This document shows positions 1 through 6,102 of a stretch of 11,164 nt of DNA, in pieces. The notes below the pieces were generated by a model that was not told the origin of the DNA, ran no database searches, and saw only the letters and a program-made list of their open reading frames with translations. This stretch comes from Microcaldota archaeon (lineage in GTDB: Archaea > Micrarchaeota > Micrarchaeia > Anstonellales > Bilamarchaeaceae). The DNA is taken from assembly GCA_026992595.1 (NCBI GenBank), contig JALWZW010000073.1, positions 1-11,164 of the forward strand, read 5' to 3'. Position 1 is the first letter of the stretch. Each line of letters opens with the position of its first letter. The position numbers and the translations under genes are program-made.

Positions 1-304
1 TCACTAAATAAGCCCTTAAAGCGTCCAAATCCCCTTTTGGGCAGATTCTAATAAGTTTTCTAATAATGCCTGTCAAATGGTGATAAATAGCCCTTAAAAA
101 CAATTCTTCGCCTTGCCAGCGAGTGGAGAGAGAAGAAAAAGAAAATTTATAAGGGGTGCTTGAAAGCAGTTCCATCATTCCGCTAAGACCTCTGCACCTG
201 ATTAACTCAGAATAGGAGGAAGGTTCAAGAAGTTGGGAGCGCATAACGGCTATGCGCGCATTCATATAGCCATATTTGACAGCCCTGCTCTCTATAGCAA
301 TCAT
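1..304 (-). CDS. atpC: A-type ATP synthase subunit C (partial, 3' end off the left edge)
   Basis: This is the N-terminal 101 residues of the central-stalk subunit C (the V-ATPase d homologue), which sits as a funnel-shaped socket between the rotor shaft (D/F) and the membrane K ring. The frame stays open from the ATG at 304 to the window edge. The start region carries the family signature: an aromatic Y-G-Y followed by N-A-R-I and then M-R-S-Q-L-L, at about residues 11-25, and then a helical stretch around residues 75-101 as in other family members. The start codon overlaps the stop of atpE in an ATGA arrangement, and an AAGGAG Shine-Dalgarno site lies at 313-318 inside the end of atpE, so the start is well supported. 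It follows subunit E exactly as in the standard archaeal order H-I-K-E-C-F-A-B-D. Full length is usually about 330-380 residues, so most of it is missing here only because the window ends. Confidence 0.9.
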   Translation of the reverse strand, partial: MIAIESRAVKYGYMNARIAVMRSQLLEPSSYSELIRCRGLSGMMELLSSTPYKFSFSSLSTRWQGEELFLRAIYHHLTGIIRKLIRICPKGDLDALRAYLV

Positions 305-849
305 AACCCCAACTCCTTAAGCACCATTCTGCGCAAGAGGTCTTCTTTCTCTTCCATCAGTGCGCTAAAGGTGAAAAGCAGTCGCACGCCCTCTTTCTCC
401 GCAACCAAGCCCACATCATCTTTCAAATCTTCCTTTACCTTAAAGCCCTTGAGATGCTTGCGGTCGCCCTTTGCAACATGCAACACTGCTTCTTTCCCCA
501 ATTCTTTCACCGCTCTTTCCGCAGCATTTTTAAGGAACTGCACATACTCTTTGCTTTTCCTGAATTTTTCTGCACCCTTTTTAATCTTCTCAAAAGCGCT
601 TTCAAGCGCGCGCTCCCTGCCCGCTGCCTCAATCTTCCTTGCCTCTAAAGAAGCCCAAGAGAGGCGCTCCCGCCTCAGCGCCTCTGCTTCCTTTGCCGCT
701 TTCTCCTGCGCCTCCTTGACAAGCGCTTCTTCTTTTCTCTTCGCCTCTGCCAAAATCTCTTGTGCCTCTTTTTCAGCCCCTGTAACAATCTGTTCGGCCT
801 CTTTCCGCCCTCTCTCTAATAAAGAAGAATGGAGATTAGAGAGATCCAT
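301..849 (-). CDS. atpE: A-type ATP synthase subunit E (peripheral stalk)
   Basis: Subunit E forms, with subunit H, the coiled-coil peripheral stalk that holds the catalytic A3B3 head against the membrane subunit I. The 182 residues match the family length (about 185-200). Residues 1-110 are an almost unbroken charged Ala/Glu/Lys/Arg coiled coil, and residues 115-182 form the mixed alpha/beta C-terminal domain that binds the catalytic head, with short strands such as A-V-L-H-V-A and V-R-L-L-F-T-F. The ATG at 849 is one base inside the stop codon of atpK (TAATG), with a very strong GGAGGTGG Shine-Dalgarno site at 853-860, which fixes the start and indicates translational coupling. Its own stop overlaps the atpC start. 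The name subunit E rests on the combination of this architecture and its place between K and C; sequence alone could be confused with other stalk coiled coils. Confidence 0.93.
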   Translation of the reverse strand: MDLSNLHSSLLERGRKEAEQIVTGAEKEAQEILAEAKRKEEALVKEAQEKAAKEAEALRRERLSWASLEARKIEAAGRERALESAFEKIKKGAEKFRKSKEYVQFLKNAAERAVKELGKEAVLHVAKGDRKHLKGFKVKEDLKDDVGLVAEKEGVRLLFTFSALMEEKEDLLRRMVLKELGL

Positions 850-1112
850 TAGCCACCTCCTAAGGAACTGGCAAGCAAGAAGGCGATAATGAAGCCGAAC
901 AGCGCAATAACTTCAGGCAAAGCAATGTAAATAATCACTTTGCTCTCCAATTCAGGCCTCTCAGCAACCATGCCCATTGCAGAGGAACCTAAAGCGCTTT
1001 GAGACCAAGCGGCTGCCAAAGCACTTATACCCATCACTAAACCAGCCGAAAGAGCAATAATCCCTTCCGGACCACCAACAACCAAACCTTCTGCTGCTTT
1101 ATCTACTGCCAT
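849..1112 (-). CDS. atpK: A-type ATP synthase subunit K (proteolipid c-ring subunit)
   Basis: This is the membrane proteolipid that forms the ion-carrying rotor ring. The 87 residues form a single hairpin: helix 1 is roughly residues 16-48 (glycine/alanine-rich, G-I-I-A-L-S-A-G onward), the polar loop A-E-R-P-E-L is at 50-55, and helix 2 is roughly 58-84. The ion-binding carboxylate is Glu67 in A-L-P-E-V-I, the counterpart of the A-L-P-E-T-Q motif. The Thr-Gln pair and downstream Tyr that help ligate sodium in sodium-type rings are replaced by Val68, Ile69 and Phe72, which favours proton coupling (inference). There is no signal peptide extension. The ATG lies directly next to the stop of atpI (no spacer), with a strong GGAGGTGAA site at 1116-1124, fitting the need for much higher synthesis of this multi-copy subunit than of its neighbours. 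Confidence 0.95.
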   Translation of the reverse strand: MAVDKAAEGLVVGGPEGIIALSAGLVMGISALAAAWSQSALGSSAMGMVAERPELESKVIIYIALPEVIALFGFIIAFLLASSLGGG

Positions 1113-2918
1113 TCATTCACCTCCAAAAGGTTTAAACTTCCTTCCACCGCCATGCAGAAACTTGGAGGAGAATTCAATAAGGTTTAAACGCCCTCCTTGA
1201 ATAAGCGCTTCAAACATGGCGATGAAAGCGTTAATAGAATGTAAAATAAAGAATAGGGGCAGGAAGATTATTGCAAGAATGCCCTTTTCAGGTAAAGGCG
1301 TGAAAAACTCATTTATAAGTTCTGCCAAAACCACACCCACAATACCCACTGCAGCAATACGAGTATATGAGAGAATGTTTCCTATTAAACCAGGGATTTC
1401 AATAATCCCAACCAATTTCTCGGTTGCGCCTAACACAATAACAGAAGGCACAATAACGCCCAACCCTGCTAAAAATAAGTCATTTATATTCATAGCAGCG
1501 CCTGCCACTGCGATAACTAAACCAAAATCAATACCTAACCATGCGATTTTTGCAAGCGCATGTTTTATATGGCCATGGCGCCATGCAGAGTAGGCGCCTA
1601 AGATAAAGCCCACCGCCAAATGAATAGCGCCAACAAGCGCAGTGCCTGCTAACAAAAGCATAACCTCATCAACGCGGTGGAAACCATAATATAAGGGCTT
1701 CTTAGGCGCCTCTAACAATCCCCACTTCTCCAAAATCTCCAAAAGATGAAGGTGGGTCATGCCTGCAAATTCATCAAACGCAATCCCTACCAGCATGGTG
1801 GGAAAAGCGGACAGGAACCAGATTTTTCCCACATTGTGCATAACGCCCTTTTTGAATTTTTTCATAAGGGCAGAACCTATGAGCAAAGAGATAACACCAT
1901 AAACAAAATCACCCACAATAAGCGCAAAAAGAATAGGAAGACCGATATAATAGAAGAAAGTGGGGTCTAAATCGTGGTAGGAAGGCATAGTGTAACTTTC
2001 AGTAATAAATTGGAAATACTTAGAATTGCCTTTGTTTTCCAACAAAATAGGAGGGTCATCTTTGGGCTTTTCTTCCACCTCCAAATAAGCACCTGCCCTT
2101 TCGCAAACCTCTTTCACGCGCGCCAAATTTTTGGCAGGCACCCAACCTTCTATAAAATAGAAATGAGCGGTCTCCCCAAATTTTACCGCGATACTCATTT
2201 TCTTTGCTTCTTGCTCCAACGCCTTTATAACCCCATCTAAATTATGCAGGGAGCGTTTTAGGCCTGCTATCTCACCCTCCACCTCTTCCAACCTCTTTTG
2301 GAGAGAGAGCAGTTGTGCGCGCGCCTCTTTTAAATCCTGCGCAGGGTTGGAAAGAGGGAAAGAAAGCTCCTTAAAGCGGCGGGAGGAGAGGAAAGAGGAG
2401 AGCGCCTTTTCATCTTTATAAATAATTATTTTCACCTCCTTTCCTCCTATCAACACCTCTCCCCTAGCTTCCTCACTTCCCTCTCTCTCCCCAACCACTC
2501 CTTCCAAATAGCCAACCTTGTACTTAAGCCCTGCAGGCAAGTTTGCCAAATCCACATCTTCGCCTATCCCTTCTAAAACAGCCACCCTCTCTTTAAGCTT
2601 TGCTATTTGCTCCTCTAAGCGCTTGCGCTCTTCTAAAAGCGCAAAGGCGCGTTCAAAATTAATGCTCCTCGCCGCCTTTAACGCCTCCTCAGCGCTCAGC
2701 GCATCAGAAGACGGAAGGTCAAGCGCCTTTTTTAACCCCCTTAATTTAACCAAAAGAGAAGATAAATCATCAAACCCGCTTAAAGGCCTGCTTTTGCTTT
2801 CCAAAGAACTTTCCCTTATTTCTACCGTTTTTAAGCTATGGAGAGCGTTCACGAGCGCAGGGGCGCGCTCTTTTTGGCAAACAATGCTAACCTTTTTCAT
2901 TTTTGCAGGAAACAACAT
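1113..2918 (-). CDS. atpI: A-type ATP synthase subunit I (membrane stator, V-ATPase a homologue)
   Basis: Subunit I carries the two ion half-channels beside the K ring and anchors the peripheral stalk. With the ATG at 2918 it has 601 residues (family about 600-700). The N-terminal half (about 1-300) is cytosolic, with alpha/beta parts and two coiled-coil stretches near residues 90-117 and 195-241. The C-terminal half has about seven or eight membrane helices starting near residue 320 with the conserved D-P-T-F-F segment. The essential channel arginine is Arg520 in N-I-L-S-Y-T-R, and the usual C-terminal G-G-G-R-K-F-K-P-F is present. Start choice: an in-frame TTG at 2930 overlaps the atpH stop (TTGA), but ATG 2918 is preferred because it has GAGGG at 2924-2928 and gives the family-typical beginning M-L-F-P-A-K-M-K-K-V. 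The difference is four residues. It ends directly against atpK. Confidence 0.95.
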   Translation of the reverse strand: MLFPAKMKKVSIVCQKERAPALVNALHSLKTVEIRESSLESKSRPLSGFDDLSSLLVKLRGLKKALDLPSSDALSAEEALKAARSINFERAFALLEERKRLEEQIAKLKERVAVLEGIGEDVDLANLPAGLKYKVGYLEGVVGEREGSEEARGEVLIGGKEVKIIIYKDEKALSSFLSSRRFKELSFPLSNPAQDLKEARAQLLSLQKRLEEVEGEIAGLKRSLHNLDGVIKALEQEAKKMSIAVKFGETAHFYFIEGWVPAKNLARVKEVCERAGAYLEVEEKPKDDPPILLENKGNSKYFQFITESYTMPSYHDLDPTFFYYIGLPILFALIVGDFVYGVISLLIGSALMKKFKKGVMHNVGKIWFLSAFPTMLVGIAFDEFAGMTHLHLLEILEKWGLLEAPKKPLYYGFHRVDEVMLLLAGTALVGAIHLAVGFILGAYSAWRHGHIKHALAKIAWLGIDFGLVIAVAGAAMNINDLFLAGLGVIVPSVIVLGATEKLVGIIEIPGLIGNILSYTRIAAVGIVGVVLAELINEFFTPLPEKGILAIIFLPLFFILHSINAFIAMFEALIQGGRLNLIEFSSKFLHGGGRKFKPFGGE

Positions 2919-2926
2919 CCCATCCC

Positions 2927-3238
2927 TCAATCAGCAAAAAGCGTTTTGAGCAGTTTTTCCACCGCCTTATCGCTCAGCGTTTTTTTAGCATAACCCTCTG
3001 CCTTTCTCTCCGCTTTTTTAAGAATAGCGGCAACTTCGCGTTCCACTTTCTTTCTTTCCTCTGCAATAATGCGCTCATGCTCCCTTTCCGCTTTCTCCTC
3101 TGCTTCTTCCTCTATTTTAAGCGCCCTTTCCCGCGCCTTTTTCAAAATTTCCTCTCTTTTTCTTTTAGCATCCTCAATAAGGGCGTCATGCTGGGATTCG
3201 GCTGCCCGGATTTTTTCTATAATTTGCGAAAGAGGCAT
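2927..3238 (-). CDS. atpH: A-type ATP synthase subunit H (peripheral stalk coiled coil)
   Basis: Subunit H is the small partner of subunit E in the peripheral stalk. The protein is about 103 residues, almost entirely a Glu/Lys/Arg/Ala coiled coil without aromatic core, opening with S-Q-I-I-E-K-I-R-A-A-E, a beginning typical of the family. It is the first gene of the operon and overlaps the start region of atpI. Start choice: the frame is open further upstream (ATG at 3262, TTG at 3271), but the extra residues are hydrophobic and unlike the family, and a TATA-like box at 3275-3285 would place the transcript start near 3254, downstream of both; ATG 3238 is therefore preferred. No clear Shine-Dalgarno site precedes it, in contrast to the downstream genes, which fits a short-leader first gene. 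It could be mistaken for any short coiled coil; position decides the call. Confidence 0.85.
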   Translation of the reverse strand: MPLSQIIEKIRAAESQHDALIEDAKRKREEILKKARERALKIEEEAEEKAEREHERIIAEERKKVEREVAAILKKAERKAEGYAKKTLSDKAVEKLLKTLFAD

Positions 3239-3274
3239 GAAAACACCGATGCCAAAAACCATATAAAACAAAAA

Positions 3275-3285
3275 CCTTTAAAAAG
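3275..3285 (-). promoter_or_regulatory. Candidate TATA box of the ATP synthase operon
   Basis: Read on the minus strand this is CTTTTTAAAGG, a good archaeal TATA-like element. Transcription would begin about 25 bases further, near 3254, leaving a leader of roughly 15 bases before the atpH ATG at 3238. The assignment rests on spacing and composition only. Confidence 0.5.
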
Positions 3286-3307
3286 ATGCCGCAAGCCCAA
3301 CACCATG

Positions 3308-3341
3308 CTTTTTAAAAACCTATAATATACTTTTTAAAAAC
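3308..3341. repeat. 12-base direct repeat in the divergent atpH/rpl15e promoter region
   Basis: The same 12 bases, CTTTTTAAAAAC, occur at 3308-3319 and 3330-3341, 22 bases apart start to start, about two helical turns. The core TTTTTAAAAA is itself a palindrome, so each copy could act as a TATA box in either direction. The right copy is correctly placed to serve rpl15e; the left copy may be a second promoter or a regulator site. Confidence 0.6.
3330..3341 (+). promoter_or_regulatory. Candidate TATA box of rpl15e-rnp3
   Basis: CTTTTTAAAAAC lies about 38 bases before the rpl15e ATG. With the usual TATA-to-start spacing, transcription would begin near 3361 and leave a leader of about a dozen bases containing only a weak AGGT (3362-3365) as ribosome site. 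This is inferred from composition and distance. Confidence 0.55.
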
Positions 3342-3373
3342 AAATTACAGCAATATAGCGTAGGTCGGTTTTT

Positions 3374-3955
3374 ATGGGTGCGTATAAATATATTCAGGAG
3401 ACCATTCAAGAGCAATATAAAGAGAGAGGAGAGGAGTTTAAAAGGAAAATTGTGGAATGGAGAAGGGAGAACGCGATAACGCGCATAGAACACCCCACCA
3501 ACCTTCCGCGCGCAAGGAGATTAGGGTATAAAGCAAAGCAGGGCTACATAGTGGTGCGGGTGAGAGTGGGCAAAGGGCGCAGAGCAAGGCCCAAACCCAA
3601 AGGCGGCAGGAAGCAAAAACACAACTACATCTATGTTCAGCCCCAAATCTCCCACCAAGCAATTGCAGAGCAAAGGGCCAACAGAGTTTATAAAAATTTA
3701 GAGGTGCTCGGCTCTTATTGGGTGGGAGAGGACGGCAACTATAAATTCTTTGAGGTGGTTTTGGCAGACCCTGAAAAGGCAACAGTCACCCATCAGGCGG
3801 TGCGCAGGCGAGGGCGCGCCTTTAGAGGGCTCACTTCCAGCGGAAATTCACGCACTCCCAGCAAGAAGAAAACGCCCAATAAGAAAAGGAGGAGGAAGGC
3901 GAAGGAGAAAAAGCCCTATCCTAAGCAGCCCTTAAAACCGCCATTAGCCGAGTGA
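3374..3955 (+). CDS. rpl15e: 50S ribosomal protein L15e (eL15)
   Basis: eL15 is a large-subunit ribosomal protein found only in archaea and eukaryotes. The 193 residues match the family length (about 190-200). It opens with the typical M-G-A-Y-K-Y-I-Q and contains I-E-H-P-T-N-L-P-R-A-R-R-L-G-Y, then K-Q-G-Y-I-V-V-R-V-R-V-G-K-G, then K-G-G-R-K, then N-L-E-V-L-G-S-Y-W-V-G-E-D-G and F-R-G-L-T-S, all in family order. The last 30 residues are a strongly basic lysine/arginine/proline tail, expected for rRNA binding. The ATG at 3374 follows the divergent promoter region directly. The next gene starts 4 bases after its stop. Pairing with an RNase P protein gene is the conserved beginning of the archaeal exosome/proteasome superoperon and supports both assignments. 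Confidence 0.97.
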   Translation: MGAYKYIQETIQEQYKERGEEFKRKIVEWRRENAITRIEHPTNLPRARRLGYKAKQGYIVVRVRVGKGRRARPKPKGGRKQKHNYIYVQPQISHQAIAEQRANRVYKNLEVLGSYWVGEDGNYKFFEVVLADPEKATVTHQAVRRRGRAFRGLTSSGNSRTPSKKKTPNKKRRRKAKEKKPYPKQPLKPPLAE

Positions 3956-3959
3956 TGGC

Positions 3960-4430
3960 GTGTATGATGTGGTAGCGCTTAAAGAGGCGGAAAAGGTTAA
4001 AGAGCGCTTAGAATGGCCAATAGCAGCATTGGAAGAGGTCAAAGTAGTTAAAGCAAGGGATGTAGGCAAAGCGCTTAAGTATAGAGGGAGCAGAACACTA
4101 ATTTTATTAGAAGAATGGAAAGCAGAAGAGGGCGCGCTAAAGTTGTTTGCAGAGAGGAAAAAGGCGTGCTTCCTGCTCCCATTAGCACCGCTTTTTAGGG
4201 AAAAAGGGGTAAGAAGGGCAAAGATTATAAGAGAGTATCGCGGCTTTCTGAAAATGTGCAACAAACATGGCGCTTTTTATTCGCTTAACACCCTTGCTGA
4301 AAAAGAAGAAGAGTTAAGAAGCCCTGAAGAGAGGTGCGCTTTAGGGCTTTTGTTAGGACTGAATAGGGGGCAGGCAAAATTTTCGCTTAAAATGGTGGAG
4401 CACTATTTAAAGCGCGCCCCTCAGCACTAA
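3960..4430 (+). CDS. rnp3: Ribonuclease P protein component 3 (Rpp30-like, shortened)
   Basis: Rpp30 is a TIM-barrel-like protein cofactor of the archaeal RNase P ribozyme, which removes tRNA 5' leaders. The C-terminal half fits the family: A-P-L-F at about residues 76-79, an R-A-K-I-I-R-E helix, a strand A-F-Y-S, then the diagnostic ending L-R-S-P-E-E followed by A-L-G-L-L-L-G-L and Q-A-K. The position immediately after rpl15e is the conserved one. At 156 residues it is about 50 shorter than usual (about 205-230); the missing part seems to be in the middle of the barrel, where only a short helix joins T-L-I-L-L-E to the F-L-L-P-L strand. The GTG at 3960 is the first possible start, since stops lie just upstream in frame; GTGAT at 3952-3956 may serve as ribosome site. 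The identification is from remembered family features and order, not from a search. Confidence 0.75.
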   Translation: MYDVVALKEAEKVKERLEWPIAALEEVKVVKARDVGKALKYRGSRTLILLEEWKAEEGALKLFAERKKACFLLPLAPLFREKGVRRAKIIREYRGFLKMCNKHGAFYSLNTLAEKEEELRSPEERCALGLLLGLNRGQAKFSLKMVEHYLKRAPQH

Positions 4431-4771
4431 TACCTCTCCTTTTTAACGCTGCTCCTCCTCTTCGCTTTAGAGTGCGCCCTGCCGCTTTTTATTTTAGAGG
4501 GAAGTTCGCTTTCCAACGCCTCAATCTCCGCCTCCTCTTCAAACGCCCTTTTGGTCTCTTCAGGAAGTGTTATCCAACTTCTTTCCACTGCCACATCTTT
4601 TGTGGAATGGACAGCATAGACGAGCGCAGCCACCCGCTCGCTCACATTGCGCGGAAGGAGGACCGTTTCCCGCATAAGGTTTTCAGCGAGAAGGGTTTCC
4701 GCCTCCCTTATCTCATCCACCTTAAACCCTCTCTCTTTAAGCCATTCCACCGCTTCTTTATGAAATTTCAT
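4427..4771 (-). CDS. Hypothetical protein coupled to pepA
   Basis: I do not recognise this 114-residue protein. It is predicted soluble: residues 1-35 are helical and charged, residues 36-60 hold the only hydrophobic core (V-L-L-P-R-N-V-S-E-R then A-A-L-V-Y-A-V), residues 70-92 are a very acidic helix rich in Glu, and the last 22 residues form a basic Lys/Arg/Ser tail that could bind nucleic acid or be disordered. It has no cysteine, signal peptide or membrane segment. The ATG at 4771 lies inside the end of pepA (14-base overlap), with a GAGGTGG Shine-Dalgarno site at 4776-4782, so it is translated from the pepA message and very likely real. Its stop codon overlaps the stop of the converging rnp3. 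A link to peptide metabolism is possible only by position. Confidence 0.7.
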   Translation of the reverse strand: MKFHKEAVEWLKERGFKVDEIREAETLLAENLMRETVLLPRNVSERVAALVYAVHSTKDVAVERSWITLPEETKRAFEEEAEIEALESELPSKIKSGRAHSKAKRRSSVKKERY

Positions 4772-6038
4772 CTAACCACCTCATAAGCAGGCGAACACCA
4801 AAGCCGGTTGCGCCTTTGGAAAGATAGGGGTGAGAGTTGGAGGAGAGCCAGGCGGTGCCTGCAATATCTATATGCGCCCATTTTCCTTCCACAAATTCGC
4901 TTAAAAAGGCGGCAGCGGTTGCAGAGCCCGCCTCCACTGTTTCAGAGATGTTTTTAAGGTCTGCAAAATCTGATTTCATCATCTCGCCATACTCTTTCCA
5001 CAAAGGCATGGGCCAAAGGCGCTCATGCTCCCTCTCCCCTGCCTTTATAAGCGCGTTTTGAAGTTTTTTGTTATTGGCAAAGATGCCTGCCGCATGTCTG
5101 CCCAGCGCAACCACCATAGCGCCTGTTAAGGTCGCTAAATCCACAATATAATCAGGGTTCTTTTCGCTTGCAAAGGAGAGCGCGTCAGCCAAAATAAGCC
5201 GCCCCTCTGCATCGGTATTTAAAACCTCCACCGTTTTTCCATTCCTTATCCTTATTATATCGCCCGGTTTTTGCGCCCTTCCGCCTGGCACATTTTCTGC
5301 AAAGGGAAGGAGCACGCGCAAGTGAGCATCGCACTTAAGAGAAGCGGCGCCAAAAAGCGCAGAGGCAACCGCAATAGCACCGCACTTGTCATACTTCATC
5401 TCATGTAAATTTTTAGAAGGTTTTAATGAAATGCCGCCTGTATCAAAGGTGATGCCTTTGCCCACCAAGCACACTTCAGGCCCCCTGCCCTTATACTCCA
5501 TTTCCACCAACAGAGGGGGGTTGGCGCTTCCCTTTCCCACCGCCAAAATACCCCCCATCTTCATCCGCTCTAAATCCCGCGCGCTGTAAACCTTAATTTT
5601 TATCCCTAATTTTTTGCAGCGCTTTTTCAACTCCTCTGCGATAAATTGAGGGGTGGCAACATTGGAAGGGTGTTCTGCAAGCCACCTCGCATAATTTTGC
5701 GCCTCTGCTCTTTTTTTATGCTCTTCCACACTATCGCAGGTGAAAGCCACTGCCTTTAAGCGGTGTTTTGGCTTTTTAAAATCTGAATAAGAGTGGAGAG
5801 CGAGAAGAGCGCCTTCCACCACTTCGGGCGCATCGCATTTAAAGCAGAGGGAACGCGCCCTTCTTCTAAACGCCTCTTTCACACCATAGCCGCCCAACCT
5901 CCGCATTCCCTCAGCGCCTTTTTCCACTGCAATCCTCACAGTGCGCTTATCCACCACTTCAACAACGCCCTCTTCCCCTTTGCCAACTTCAACCACCACA
6001 TCAAAACCTGAAGCGCTCTTAACCTTCTTAATCTGCAT
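4758..6038 (-). CDS. pepA: Leucyl aminopeptidase, M17 family (cytosol aminopeptidase)
   Basis: M17 enzymes are two-metal hexameric exopeptidases that release N-terminal residues, leucine preferred, from peptides in the cytosol, completing protein turnover after the proteasome. All catalytic elements are visible: Lys194 and Asp199 in V-G-K-G-I-T-F-D-T-G-G, catalytic Lys206, Asp217 in E-M-K-Y-D, and Asp276, Glu278 and Arg280 in N-T-D-A-E-G-R; their spacing equals that of the well-studied bacterial enzymes. The enzyme should be active. At 426 residues it is shorter than the usual 480-500; the N-terminal domain, which is variable and helps hexamer formation, is reduced to about 110 residues. The ATG at 6038 has no clear Shine-Dalgarno site. 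It is the first gene of a two-gene unit. M17 is common in bacteria and patchy in archaea, so old transfer is possible, but base composition does not stand out here. Confidence 0.95.
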   Translation of the reverse strand: MQIKKVKSASGFDVVVEVGKGEEGVVEVVDKRTVRIAVEKGAEGMRRLGGYGVKEAFRRRARSLCFKCDAPEVVEGALLALHSYSDFKKPKHRLKAVAFTCDSVEEHKKRAEAQNYARWLAEHPSNVATPQFIAEELKKRCKKLGIKIKVYSARDLERMKMGGILAVGKGSANPPLLVEMEYKGRGPEVCLVGKGITFDTGGISLKPSKNLHEMKYDKCGAIAVASALFGAASLKCDAHLRVLLPFAENVPGGRAQKPGDIIRIRNGKTVEVLNTDAEGRLILADALSFASEKNPDYIVDLATLTGAMVVALGRHAAGIFANNKKLQNALIKAGEREHERLWPMPLWKEYGEMMKSDFADLKNISETVEAGSATAAAFLSEFVEGKWAHIDIAGTAWLSSNSHPYLSKGATGFGVRLLMRWLDEIS

Positions 6039-6057
6039 GCTTAATGTTCTCTGCTAA

Positions 6058-6066
6058 AGTTTAAGT
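6058..6066 (-). promoter_or_regulatory. Weak candidate TATA element for pepA
   Basis: Read on the minus strand, CACTTAAAC lies about 24 bases before the pepA ATG at 6038, the spacing expected for a leaderless transcript, and pepA lacks a ribosome binding site. The match to a TATA box is mediocre, so this is only a suggestion. Confidence 0.3.
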
Positions 6067-6073
6067 GTTTAAC

Positions 6074-6099
6074 TAAAAAAATTAGGAGAAGGTAAAAAG
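6074..6099 (-). terminator. Candidate T-tract terminator of the giant exported-protein gene
   Basis: Just after the stop codon (6103-6105), the minus strand carries two T runs, five at 6095-6099 and seven at 6075-6081. Archaeal RNA polymerase can stop on such tracts without a hairpin, and none is evident here. The 64-base gap to pepA and the probable pepA promoter inside it support separate transcription. Confidence 0.4.
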
Positions 6100-6102
6100 C
6101 CC

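Noticed and set aside
233..889. A 218-residue plus-strand open frame
   Set aside because: It is antisense to atpE and parts of its neighbours, Ser/Phe-rich and low-complexity as expected for the complement of a charged coiled coil, and has no family resemblance.
1216..1593. A 125-residue plus-strand open frame
   Set aside because: It lies wholly antisense to the conserved membrane half of atpI and shows no sign of independent coding.
3239..3271. Longer N-terminus for subunit H (TTG 3271 or ATG 3262)
   Set aside because: The added residues are hydrophobic and unlike the family, and both starts would precede the transcript start predicted from the TATA box.
2903..3325. A 140-residue plus-strand open frame rich in Phe and Ser
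   Set aside because: It is the complement of atpH and the start of atpI; the same composition artefact, and it would block the divergent promoter.
3438..3782. A 114-residue minus-strand open frame with many cysteines and prolines
   Set aside because: It is antisense to the well-conserved rpl15e; its composition is unlike any neighbour.
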